This document shows positions 56,468 to 63,696 of a stretch of DNA of 64,000 nt, one piece after another. Under the pieces are notes generated by a model, which did not search any database, had not been told where the DNA came from, and saw nothing but the letters and a program-made list of their open reading frames with translations. This DNA comes from a virus. How positions within the stretch are numbered: the first letter of the stretch is position 1; every line of letters starts with the position of its first letter. The translations under genes were made by a program, and so were the position numbers. Location: positions 1 to 64,000 of IMG/VR virus record IMGVR_UViG_3300008107_000046. The stretch is one strand, 5' to 3'.

Positions 56468-57754
56468 ATGAATAAAAAACCTTTATGCATAATGCCATGG
56501 ACATATCTAGAAATATTAACTACTGGTGATGTTACGCCATGCTGTGCTAGTTATTATTTGTATGGAAATGTAAAGGAAAAAAGTATAGAGGAAATATGGA
56601 ATGATGATCCAATAAAAAAACTTCGTCTTGACATGTTCAGTGATAAACTTCCTGAAGCATGTCATACTTGTAGAGAAATAGAAGAAACTGGTAGTGAATG
56701 TAGTTTAAGGATTATTAACAATGATAAGTTTAAATCTACTTTCGATGACATAGAACAAATTACAAATCCTGATGGTTCTATTTCTCAACTTAAATTTAGG
56801 GGTTGGGACTTTAAATTAAAAAATAAATGCAACTTTAAGTGTAGAACATGCACTCCTTGGGAGAGTGAATTAATTGCAAAAGAAAATAAAGAAATTGTAG
56901 ATCATAAGAGTAATTTAAGTTCGGTTAAAGGATCTTTTGATACTGATGATGTTCCAACATTAGAAAATACTTGCCAATCAGTAACTGATGATTTTGATTT
57001 TCGTCAATTTGCATTAGATCAAATTGATAATTTAGAAATGATTGAATTTGCTGGTGGTGAAACATTAATCATGGATGAACATTATGAATTGTTAGACATA
57101 TTATTGAAAAATAATAAGACTGATATACATCTCTCTTATAACACTAATATGTCTATCATGAAGTATAAGTCTTATCATATACTAGACTATTGGCGTAAAT
57201 GGAACCCAGATAAATTAACTGTTATTGCTAGTATTGATGAAATCGGTGAACGTGCTGAACACATTAGAAAAGGGACTGTTTGGAAAGTAGTAGAAAAAAA
57301 TTTAAAGACAATAGTTTCTGAAGGTTTCAACAGAAGAACAAATGATGTTATAGGATGTCATAATGTCTTTAGATTACCTGAAATAATAACTTATTTGACA
57401 GAAATTGATTACATTTCACCAAAATTTGATTGTTTAAATTTTGATTTGTCAGTTGAAATTTCTAACTATGATTTAAGAGCATTGTCTGATGAGTTTAAAA
57501 GTGATATAATTATTAAGTTAAACAATTTTATAGAAATTTATAACAAAAAATATAATACGGACATTTCTGCTAAATTTATCCATGTGATTGAAACTTTAAA
57601 AGAACCCCATCATATCAAATATGCAATGAGATATTTTAAAGAAACTATCAAAAGAGATAAATTTAGAAATGAAAACACTTTTGAAGTAATTCCAGAAATG
57701 AAAGATATTAAAAAAAGTATTAAAAAGTATCTGAAAGAAAATTCTGTAAAGTAA
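56468..57754 (+). CDS. Radical SAM protein with N-terminal twitch-like segment (copy 2)
   Basis: A 428-aa paralogue of 38553-39752. The N-terminal segment CIMPWTYLEILTTGDVTPCC precedes C121, C125 and C128 in NKCNFKCRTC. LEMIEFAGGETLIMDEHYEL and the AEHIRKGTVWK region complete the pattern. An extra insertion of about 40 residues lies between cluster and GGE motif. Having four radical SAM enzymes in 25 kb is notable for a phage. Substrate unknown. Confidence 0.78.
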   Translation: MNKKPLCIMPWTYLEILTTGDVTPCCASYYLYGNVKEKSIEEIWNDDPIKKLRLDMFSDKLPEACHTCREIEETGSECSLRIINNDKFKSTFDDIEQITNPDGSISQLKFRGWDFKLKNKCNFKCRTCTPWESELIAKENKEIVDHKSNLSSVKGSFDTDDVPTLENTCQSVTDDFDFRQFALDQIDNLEMIEFAGGETLIMDEHYELLDILLKNNKTDIHLSYNTNMSIMKYKSYHILDYWRKWNPDKLTVIASIDEIGERAEHIRKGTVWKVVEKNLKTIVSEGFNRRTNDVIGCHNVFRLPEIITYLTEIDYISPKFDCLNFDLSVEISNYDLRALSDEFKSDIIIKLNNFIEIYNKKYNTDISAKFIHVIETLKEPHHIKYAMRYFKETIKRDKFRNENTFEVIPEMKDIKKSIKKYLKENSVK

Positions 57755-57807
57755 TATTGCAGAAATCCGAATAAAACATTAAGAATTTAATAATTAAATT
57801 GATATCC

Positions 57808-57816
57808 TGTTAGAAT
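57808..57816 (+). promoter_or_regulatory. Extended -10 promoter
   Basis: TGTTAGAAT, an extended -10, lies 25 nt upstream of the ATG at 57842, with RBS GAGG after it. This suggests that the small-gene cassette 57842-62634 has host-type promoters of its own. Confidence 0.45.
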
Positions 57817-57841
57817 ATCCTCACAAATTCACGAGGCGCTT

Positions 57842-58048
57842 ATGTCCCTTCCTTCCAATCGAACAAAAGAACTCACCAATGATGAGTGGAATGAATTAGT
57901 TGCACTGAAGGATGCAATTAATAGTAATCCAGCATCAGTTCATCCTGAAAAGATGGAGTTGTTTACTGAATTACTTGTTCGGTCACTTGATGGGAAGTGT
58001 GATCCTCCGACGCCAAAAAATTGGAGAGGTGGATCTTTATCTGAATAA
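57842..58048 (+). CDS. Small conserved protein
   Basis: A 68-aa protein (RTKELTNDEWNELVALKDAI, DGKCDPPTPKNWRGGSLSE at the end). It is hydrophilic, common in cyanophages, and preceded by an extended -10. No function is known. Confidence 0.6.
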   Translation: MSLPSNRTKELTNDEWNELVALKDAINSNPASVHPEKMELFTELLVRSLDGKCDPPTPKNWRGGSLSE

Positions 58049-58082
58049 TTTAATACATAATAGTATTAGCACCTTAAGATAA

Positions 58083-58505
58083 ATGGACGAAAATTATTAT
58101 TCACTGTTTCCAGAAAAAAGAGTTTTAGAATTACAAAGAATTCAAAATATCATTGATAATACTCAGAAATTATGTGATCATTTGAATAAGGATTATTGTA
58201 ATGAAACTCTAAGAATAAGTTCAAGATTAATTAGTTCTGGTGTTGATATTGAAAAAAATGAAACAATTATTGAAAATATAAATTCTGGAAACTTTCCAAA
58301 GTTCAGATATGAGGAAGGAAAAAAATATTATAAAGTAATACAAGATATTTCCACTGATAAAACACAGACCTATTGTTTTATTGATATGGAAACTGGAGAA
58401 CTTTATAAACCAGCAACTTCATCCTCCCCTTATAAAAATAAAGTTTATGATTTAGAAGAAACTATTTCACTTGCAGATTGGAGAGGGAATTATTTTAAAT
58501 CATAA
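58083..58505 (+). CDS. Phage protein, paralogue of 61790-62227
   Basis: A 140-aa protein. The N-terminal half is helical. The C-terminal half has YEEGKKYYKVIQDISTDKTQ, CFIDMETGELYKPA and DWRGNYFKS, aligned with GRKYHKVI, HCFIDKKTGEVYKSA and DWAGGYLYK of the downstream copy. This strand-rich domain is frequent in marine phages; its function is unknown. The paralogue pair brackets the small membrane-protein cassette. Confidence 0.62.
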   Translation: MDENYYSLFPEKRVLELQRIQNIIDNTQKLCDHLNKDYCNETLRISSRLISSGVDIEKNETIIENINSGNFPKFRYEEGKKYYKVIQDISTDKTQTYCFIDMETGELYKPATSSSPYKNKVYDLEETISLADWRGNYFKS

Positions 58506-58537
58506 CGTGTACCAGTTGCTTAACTGTCCACTGCCTC

Positions 58538-58566
58538 TTGACGGGGCATTTTTTATGCGTTATATT
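58538..58566 (+). promoter_or_regulatory. Sigma70-type promoter
   Basis: TTGACG (58538-58543) and TATATT (58561-58566) are separated by exactly 17 bp, just before the RBS GGAGGTAA of the gene at 58590. It opens the small membrane-protein operon. Confidence 0.75.
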
Positions 58567-58589
58567 ATGGAGGTAAATCAAACACAGAC

Positions 58590-58889
58590 ATGATTTCCCT
58601 TCCAAACTTCTCTGAGTATGCTGAAAGCGTTAATTCTGATGAAGAATTAAACGAGACTAACTACTGCGATCAGAAAGCAGTTACAATGGAATTTACTTTT
58701 GAAGAGCATGATCTTTTGAATGATATTTTAAATCATTCTCTTGAAACAATTGATTTTGCTATTGGGTCTACTTTGATTTTTGATGCTTATGAACTTGATA
58801 AAGCGTCAGAAATTCGTAAGCGTTATGAAATGCTTGAGGGAATGAAAAAACGCTCATATGAACTTTGGTCAAAACGATTTGGTAACTGA
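58590..58889 (+). CDS. Small hypothetical protein
   Basis: A 99-aa helical protein with EFTFEEHDLLNDILNHSLET and RYEMLEGMKKRSYELWSKRF. It follows the sigma70-type promoter. It is hydrophilic apart from a short IGSTLIFDA stretch. No family is recognised. Confidence 0.6.
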   Translation: MISLPNFSEYAESVNSDEELNETNYCDQKAVTMEFTFEEHDLLNDILNHSLETIDFAIGSTLIFDAYELDKASEIRKRYEMLEGMKKRSYELWSKRFGN

Positions 58890-58891
58890 TT

Positions 58892-59017
58892 ATGATTACA
58901 ACTATTATGGCAGCGTTTGCCTTTGGTTATTGTGTTGCTGATATTGTTATCTGCATCAATAACAAAAAACGCGACAAAGAACTTTTGGAACAAATTCTTG
59001 GAGAATCTAAACGATGA
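58892..59017 (+). CDS. Tiny membrane protein
   Basis: A 41-aa protein: N-terminal helix MITTIMAAFAFGYCVADIVI then a basic tail. It is 2 nt after the previous gene and its stop overlaps the next ATG (ATGA). It is probably a single-pass peptide. Confidence 0.6.
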   Translation: MITTIMAAFAFGYCVADIVICINNKKRDKELLEQILGESKR

Positions 59018-59202
59018 AAACTTCTACTGCTCTTGGTGCTGCCTTTTTTCTAATTGTTCTTGCAACTGCTGGTCTCTTCTTTGAAGCATGGTTGCTTGGT
59101 CTCATTCTGTCTTGGTTTGGTGTATCCCTTTCCTTCTGGCAGAACTTTGCTATCATCTTCCTTGCTAACGCTATCTTTAAAACTAACGTATCTTCTAAAT
59201 GA
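59014..59202 (+). CDS. Small membrane protein
   Basis: A 62-aa hydrophobic protein with two helices, at about residues 8-30 and 35-55, joined by WFGVSLSFWQN. ATGA overlaps flank it on both sides. Function is unknown. Confidence 0.6.
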   Translation: MKTSTALGAAFFLIVLATAGLFFEAWLLGLILSWFGVSLSFWQNFAIIFLANAIFKTNVSSK

Positions 59203-59390
59203 AAAACGGATACACTCTCGTTGAACTGATGATTGTTGTTGCTATTGCTGGTATTGGATGTGCTATTTTGTTTGGCATTGCTACTGGCAATTCTGTAGTC
59301 CCAGGAAAACAAGCGTGTTTGAATGCTGGTGGAAAATGGTCTGAAGGTATTCAATACGGTCGTATTACTCAACTTTGTACTTATAATTGA
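59199..59390 (+). CDS. Prepilin-like small protein
   Basis: A 63-aa protein. The N terminus has the type IV prepilin pattern: a short leader MKNG, then YTLVELMIVVAIAGIGCAI with Glu at +5 after the processing site and a hydrophobic helix. After that a short segment with two Cys (QACLNAGG and TQLCTYN) could form a disulphide, as in pseudopilins. It is far shorter than a pilin (about 150 aa). It might interact with the host prepilin peptidase or pili. Confidence 0.7.
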   Translation: MKNGYTLVELMIVVAIAGIGCAILFGIATGNSVVPGKQACLNAGGKWSEGIQYGRITQLCTYN

Positions 59391-59391
59391 T

Positions 59392-59709
59392 ATGAAACCT
59401 ATTCTTGCTATTGTCGGCGGTGTCGTTGGTGTTGGTGCCCTTGCCTGGGGCCTTACCTATCACGAACTGATTTTTACGTCATTCTTTGCTCCTAAGTTTG
59501 AGAATGTTCGTAGGAACACTTTTGAACAGTCAAAGTCCTTCCGAACTGGTGCTGTTCAAGAACTGCAAAATATGCAGTTTGAATACATCAAAGCATCACC
59601 TGAACATAAGAAAGCACTTGCAGATATTATTCGGCATCGTGCTGTAGAAGTTCCTGCCGATGCTATGCCTTCTGACCTCCAATCCTTTATCTCTAATCTT
59701 CCTCAATGA
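59392..59709 (+). CDS. Membrane-anchored hypothetical protein
   Basis: A 105-aa protein from the ATG at 59392; the longer TTG frame would overlap the previous gene. An N-terminal helix (ILAIVGGVVGVGALAWGL) is followed by an outside-facing helical domain (NMQFEYIKASPEHKKALADI, then IRHRAVEVPADAMPSDL). It overlaps the lipoprotein gene. Family unknown; it recurs in cyanophages. Confidence 0.6.
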   Translation: MKPILAIVGGVVGVGALAWGLTYHELIFTSFFAPKFENVRRNTFEQSKSFRTGAVQELQNMQFEYIKASPEHKKALADIIRHRAVEVPADAMPSDLQSFISNLPQ

Positions 59710-60191
59710 AAACCATCGTTTCTGTTGCTGCACTTGCTGTTCTTGGTCTTACTCTGACTGGTTGTGAAATTGAACAAAATTCTGATGATACTCAGCGTTC
59801 CCAACAAGAGCGAATTCTGAAGGAAGGTACTGCTCAAAGTGGTATGCCTGCCATCAAGAACTTCCGTGAACGTAAGTTGCTGAAGCAGATTATTGAAATG
59901 CGTGACCAAGATGGTCTGGTGACTTATACTTATACTGTTCCTGAAACTACTGGTCGTCCTGTGTTTCTGTGTAATTCTATTGGGTATGGTCTTCCTGCTG
60001 CCACTCAATACACTAATCCAGAGAAGTATGAATACACTGGCACAACTCTTCCACAGGCAGATCCTAATGGTCTCTTCTCTCCTGACAGTGCCGAAGGTAC
60101 TTGGGTGATGTGTTCTGATCCTGATGGTAGTGGCAAAACCCGTCCTGTTTATGTTGAACCTCGCATTATTGTTTCACCTTTCAAACTTTGA
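59706..60191 (+). CDS. Putative lipoprotein
   Basis: A 161-aa protein with a signal peptide and a lipobox LTGC (C20). It would be exported and lipid-anchored. The mature part is hydrophilic with YTYTVPETTGRPVFLCNSIG and VEPRIIVSPFKL. Phage lipoproteins can block superinfection or act at the membrane, but nothing here shows which. It belongs to the small membrane-protein operon. Confidence 0.65.
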   Translation: MKTIVSVAALAVLGLTLTGCEIEQNSDDTQRSQQERILKEGTAQSGMPAIKNFRERKLLKQIIEMRDQDGLVTYTYTVPETTGRPVFLCNSIGYGLPAATQYTNPEKYEYTGTTLPQADPNGLFSPDSAEGTWVMCSDPDGSGKTRPVYVEPRIIVSPFKL

Positions 60192-60193
60192 TT

Positions 60194-60616
60194 ATGACTA
60201 AAGTAGTATATAACGCCAAATACGGTGGGTTCAGTCTGTCCCGTGAGGCGTGTCAACGTTACTGGGAACTTAAAGGTCAACAAGTTTGGATTGAAGATGG
60301 TGACTTCCTGGATATGTTCACTGTTTGGTTGGTTCCGCCTGAAGAACGAGTAGTCAAATCAGAAAACTGGTATGATATTCCTACAGATGAACGTATTGCT
60401 TACAACCGAAAGTATAACGAACAAACTTGGTATGACCGTAATGTTTCCCGTCACGACCCTATTCTTGTTCAAGTTGTAGAAGAACTGGGTGAGAAAGCAG
60501 ACGGAATGTGTGCTAAACTTGCTATTGCTGAGGTCTCTGGTCCTTATCGTATTGATGAATATGATGGATATGAGACTGTCAAACAACCTGATGGTTACGA
60601 TTGGATTACTCCCTGA
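60194..60616 (+). CDS. Conserved hypothetical phage protein
   Basis: A 140-aa protein from the ATG at 60194; a TTG two codons earlier is less likely. It starts VVYNAKYGGFSLSREACQRY, with DGMCAKLAIAEVSGPYRID, IDEYDGYETVKQP and DWITP at the end. The pattern recurs in many large phages and in some plasmids. Function is unknown; the fold looks mixed alpha/beta. Confidence 0.65.
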   Translation: MTKVVYNAKYGGFSLSREACQRYWELKGQQVWIEDGDFLDMFTVWLVPPEERVVKSENWYDIPTDERIAYNRKYNEQTWYDRNVSRHDPILVQVVEELGEKADGMCAKLAIAEVSGPYRIDEYDGYETVKQPDGYDWITP

Positions 60617-60635
60617 ACTTTATTTGAGGTAAATT

Positions 60636-61043
60636 ATGACTCGTTACAATGACCCCAACACCCCTGTTGCTATCGTATTTGGTGCTGGATTTGTAGTTGT
60701 TGTTGCTCTACTATTCTTTGGTGGGCCACTCTACAATGTTTGGCAACAATCTCTTGCTGGTAAAGCAGAACTACAGAAGGCAGAGTATACTCGTCAGGTG
60801 GCAGTTCTTGAAGCACAAGCAAAGAAAGATAGTGCTCAACAACTTGCTGATGCTGAAATCATTCGTGCTACTGGTGTTGCTAAAGCAAACCAAATCATCG
60901 GTGATAGTCTGAAAGACAATCGTGAGTACCTCCAGTATCTGTATATCACTGGTCTTGAAGATGGTAGCAAGAATGGTAACGTGACCATCTATGTTCCTAC
61001 TGAAGGTGGTATGCCCGTTCCTACTCTTCAAATGAACAAATGA
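60636..61043 (+). CDS. SPFH/prohibitin-like membrane protein
   Basis: A 135-aa protein: hydrophobic helix at about 11-32 (IVFGAGFVVVVALLFF), then a coiled coil with AEYTRQVAVLEAQAKKDSAQ and ADAEIIRATGVAKANQI, the pattern of the tail of SPFH proteins, and an end of PTEGGMPVP. It may scaffold membrane complexes. It has an RBS (GAGG). It is short compared with prohibitins (about 280 aa). Confidence 0.65.
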   Translation: MTRYNDPNTPVAIVFGAGFVVVVALLFFGGPLYNVWQQSLAGKAELQKAEYTRQVAVLEAQAKKDSAQQLADAEIIRATGVAKANQIIGDSLKDNREYLQYLYITGLEDGSKNGNVTIYVPTEGGMPVPTLQMNK

Positions 61044-61204
61044 TTGAATTTCTAATTGCAGCAGCGGTGTCTACTGCTCCCATGGACCGTTCGGAACAGA
61101 TTAATCGGTTCTGTGCTTATGTAGTGGGTATTCCATATGCTAGTGATAACTTCACAGACGAGGAATGGGAACGGTTCAAATATTGTAGAGAAAATCTTCA
61201 GTAA
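61040..61204 (+). CDS. Small hypothetical protein
   Basis: A 54-aa protein overlapping the previous stop. It begins MIEFLIAAAVSTAPMDRSEQ and continues with YCRENLQ at its end. A short N-terminal hydrophobic segment may be a signal. No family is recognised. Confidence 0.5.
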   Translation: MIEFLIAAAVSTAPMDRSEQINRFCAYVVGIPYASDNFTDEEWERFKYCRENLQ

Positions 61205-61230
61205 TTCATTATCTTAATTTAAATCTAATT

Positions 61231-61710
61231 ATGGCAACCTGGAAAGCAGACGTATTTGTTAATTCTCAAGTTGGTAGGATTACTACAGAAGTTGAAGCAT
61301 CAACTTTTCAAGGAGCACAGCAACAAATCTATGCTAAACATGGTGATGTCCAACAAATCACAAATCTTCGTCAAGTAAGAAATTCAAATTCATCTAGTTC
61401 ATCTTCTAGTTCTGATGTTGGAGGAACTGTTGCTCTTGTTGGATTAATTGCTGTTGGATGGGCATTTGTTTCTTTTACTCCATGGATTTTAATGGGAGTT
61501 GGTGGAGCATTTGGTACTTGGATTGGTCAACTTGCAACTGGTCAAACAGTAGAAGAATATGCGGAAAGTAATTCTGATACTGGGCATACTAAAGCAGCAA
61601 TTACTTTGGCACTAGCACTTCTTCTTGGTGGAATTGGGTTTGTTCAGGGAAATGAAATCAAAAAAGGATTTGATGTTCCTGATGCTCCTCAAACTCAACA
61701 GGTGAAGTGA
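61231..61710 (+). CDS. Multi-pass membrane protein with a serine linker
   Basis: A 159-aa protein. Residues 1-50 are an extended strand-rich segment. A run of nine serines and one asparagine (about 51-61) links it to hydrophobic helices at about 64-82, 84-105 and 120-138. The AYAK-type ends and PDAPQTQQVK tail are hydrophilic. It ends the operon, followed by the terminator at 61734. Function unknown. Confidence 0.6.
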   Translation: MATWKADVFVNSQVGRITTEVEASTFQGAQQQIYAKHGDVQQITNLRQVRNSNSSSSSSSSDVGGTVALVGLIAVGWAFVSFTPWILMGVGGAFGTWIGQLATGQTVEEYAESNSDTGHTKAAITLALALLLGGIGFVQGNEIKKGFDVPDAPQTQQVK

Positions 61711-61733
61711 CAGTTTAGATAGTGGCACACTTT

Positions 61734-61765
61734 GGGTTCTCAGTGCCCTGAGAACCCTTTATAAT
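61734..61765 (+). terminator. Terminator overlapping a sigma70-type promoter
   Basis: The perfect stem GGGTTCTCA (61734-61742) / TGAGAACCC (61749-61757) with a 6-nt loop is followed by TTTATAAT. The TATAAT (61760-61765) is a -10, with a -35-like TTCTCA (61737-61742) 17 bp upstream inside the stem. One element thus ends one operon and starts the next, driving 61790-62227. Confidence 0.75.
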
Positions 61766-61789
61766 ATCAAAGTAATCAACGGATCACTC

Positions 61790-62227
61790 ATGACCACCAC
61801 CTTCGCTGAATACGCCGCTGCTGCTGAGGCACAGAAGAACATTGCAGAAGCAGTTCTAGGGCATACCTATGCTCTTTGTGAGGCACTGAGGCAGAATTAC
61901 ATTGATTATTCTATTCGCAGTCATCAAAAGTTCATTGCTGATGCTGATACTCACAACTATCACAAAGAACAGATTGCTAAACTGAAGCAAGGTATTAGTG
62001 ATTATGAGTTCTATCCTGAGACTGGTAGAAAGTATCACAAAGTTATTATGAGCGCAAATGGTTCGCGCAGTGTGCATTGCTTCATCGACAAGAAGACTGG
62101 TGAAGTTTACAAGTCTGCATCTTGGAAAGCACCTGCTAAAGGTGTTCGCTTTGACCTTCGCATCATCAATCAACGTGAATGGTTGCTTCAACACGCCGAT
62201 TGGGCAGGTGGTTATCTTTATAAGTGA
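61790..62227 (+). CDS. Phage protein, paralogue of 58083-58505
   Basis: A 145-aa protein. The helical N-terminal half (EAVLGHTYALCEALRQNYID) is followed by the strand-rich half TGRKYHKVIMSANGSRSVHC, FIDKKTGEVYKSA, and DWAGGYLYK at the end. It is better conserved with phages elsewhere than its partner. Role unknown. Promoter at 61737-61765. Confidence 0.62.
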   Translation: MTTTFAEYAAAAEAQKNIAEAVLGHTYALCEALRQNYIDYSIRSHQKFIADADTHNYHKEQIAKLKQGISDYEFYPETGRKYHKVIMSANGSRSVHCFIDKKTGEVYKSASWKAPAKGVRFDLRIINQREWLLQHADWAGGYLYK

Positions 62228-62388
62228 TGAATGAATTTACTTTTCGCCAAATCATGTTTCTTTTACATAAAGATTCTTCAGATCAAGCATATGATGCAAT
62301 GGAATATTTTTTCTATGAGTATCTTCCAGATGATGTAGATCCTGATGTTACACTAATTGATTATCTTGATTCTATGATGTATGTATGA
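62227..62388 (+). CDS. Small acidic protein
   Basis: A 53-aa acidic protein (MNEFTFRQIMFLLHKDSSDQ, then EYLPDDVDPDVTLIDYLD). Its ATG shares a base with the previous stop and its stop overlaps the next ATG, supporting coding. No family is recognised. Confidence 0.55.
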   Translation: MNEFTFRQIMFLLHKDSSDQAYDAMEYFFYEYLPDDVDPDVTLIDYLDSMMYV

Positions 62389-62558
62389 CTAATCAACAAC
62401 TAAGAAGTGAGCTTGATTTTATTCTGTATGCATTGGGCGAAACTCTTTGCTATGCTGAAGCAGATCCAGATTGTGATGTGGATGAAATTCCAGAACTTGT
62501 GTTTGATGCACAAAAAAGACTTTTGAATCTTCGTTCTTTTTTCAATGACAAAGACTGA
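62385..62558 (+). CDS. Small acidic protein
   Basis: A 57-aa protein (MTNQQLRSELDFILYALGET, with DVDEIPELVFDAQKRLLNL). ATGA overlap with the previous gene and a 14-nt overlap with the next. Function unknown. Confidence 0.5.
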   Translation: MTNQQLRSELDFILYALGETLCYAEADPDCDVDEIPELVFDAQKRLLNLRSFFNDKD

Positions 62559-62634
62559 CAAACTGATCTTTATGGGATCATTCATTTGGTTAATGCATTG
62601 GGGTGTACGGGTTGTTGAAGAGTTGTTAAAATAA
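62545..62634 (+). CDS. Tiny membrane peptide
   Basis: A 29-aa peptide with a hydrophobic core (LIFMGSFIWLMHWGV), started at the ATG at 62545 in a different frame from its neighbour. Short length makes it uncertain. Confidence 0.35.
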   Translation: MTKTDKLIFMGSFIWLMHWGVRVVEELLK

Positions 62635-62637
62635 ATA
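62631..62637 (+). promoter_or_regulatory. Late promoter-like box (ATAAATA), short spacing
   Basis: ATAAATA occurs only 12 nt upstream of the ATG at 62650, much nearer than the other boxes (22-30 nt), so it is a weak candidate. Confidence 0.3.
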
Positions 62638-62649
62638 AAAGTAAAAAAT

Positions 62650-63696
62650 ATGAACACCCTAAGAGTAAAAGTTCCGAGGAGTGATAAAAATTATGGAATA
62701 TCTTTAGGTGATTCATTACAAAGATGGTATCAGGCATATTATTTGGTACAAAAATCTGGTTTAAATTGCAAGATAATTCTTCAAGAACAAGATTGGCCAG
62801 AATTAAATTTTATATCTTTACCGATTACTGAAACAAGAAAAACCGATATTACTAAAAATGCACAAAAGATTGATCTTGACTGTGTAATAAAATTATTAGT
62901 AGATAATGATTATAGTGTATTAAAAGATTATGATAATTGGTATATTGAAGATTGGTTTTTCTTTAATAATATATTTGAATATTATATTGATGATAATTTA
63001 ATTAACGAAAAACTTTATTTTTACAAAGATATTCAAAAAGATTATTTAAATTTAGTTAGATTTAACGATAATGAAATCAATGACTTTTTTGATGAACAAT
63101 TTAGTGATATTATTTCACTTCATTTTGAAAGAGATTTTGATATTAGGATAACACAATATGATGTAATGTCATTTCCTGATGATGTTAGAATGAAATTTTA
63201 TAAAGATTATCTTACTAAAAGAGTGCAGTATAGAGGGGTTAAAGAGAACATATACTATCCAAATTTTATATCTGATATAGAATATTATGGTATAATAGAA
63301 GAATGTTTAGAATATGAAATTAATCAAAATTTTTATATAAGCACATCTTCACAAATAGAATTTTTTCAAAATTATAAAGAAAGATACAGAAACATAAAAA
63401 ATAAATTTGATTATATTGACATATTTTTAAAACTATTGGTTGAAAAATATGGGAAAAATTCTATAAAGGATTTAACTGTAATTTATAGGTTATTTGATCT
63501 GTTTGTCTTATTGAAAAGTAAACTTGTAGTACAACCTCATTCATCACCATTTGCTAAATTTTCTACACAAAATGAGAATGCGAGAGAATTAATTTTACCA
63601 GTTAAATACGGTAAATATAAGTCTAAGTCTATAAGAAAAGTTTATAATGGGAAATTTAAGTATGCTGAATTAAATATATTAGAAAATTTCACTTAA
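62650..63696 (+). CDS. Putative glycan-related protein, first of a tandem family
   Basis: A 348-aa protein. The N terminus (ISLGDSLQRWYQAYYLVQKS, then CKIILQEQDWPEL) matches the next gene's start (GSIGNSIFMWAQAYYL with KIILDYSTWSEL). The GDS/GNS plus aromatic pattern and the C-terminal LVVQPHSSPFAKFS resemble O-fucosyltransferase/NodZ-type glycosyltransferases, but the alignment is by eye and the usual H-x-R-x-x-D motif is not clear. It may act in surface glycan chemistry. Confidence 0.5.
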   Translation: MNTLRVKVPRSDKNYGISLGDSLQRWYQAYYLVQKSGLNCKIILQEQDWPELNFISLPITETRKTDITKNAQKIDLDCVIKLLVDNDYSVLKDYDNWYIEDWFFFNNIFEYYIDDNLINEKLYFYKDIQKDYLNLVRFNDNEINDFFDEQFSDIISLHFERDFDIRITQYDVMSFPDDVRMKFYKDYLTKRVQYRGVKENIYYPNFISDIEYYGIIEECLEYEINQNFYISTSSQIEFFQNYKERYRNIKNKFDYIDIFLKLLVEKYGKNSIKDLTVIYRLFDLFVLLKSKLVVQPHSSPFAKFSTQNENARELILPVKYGKYKSKSIRKVYNGKFKYAELNILENFT

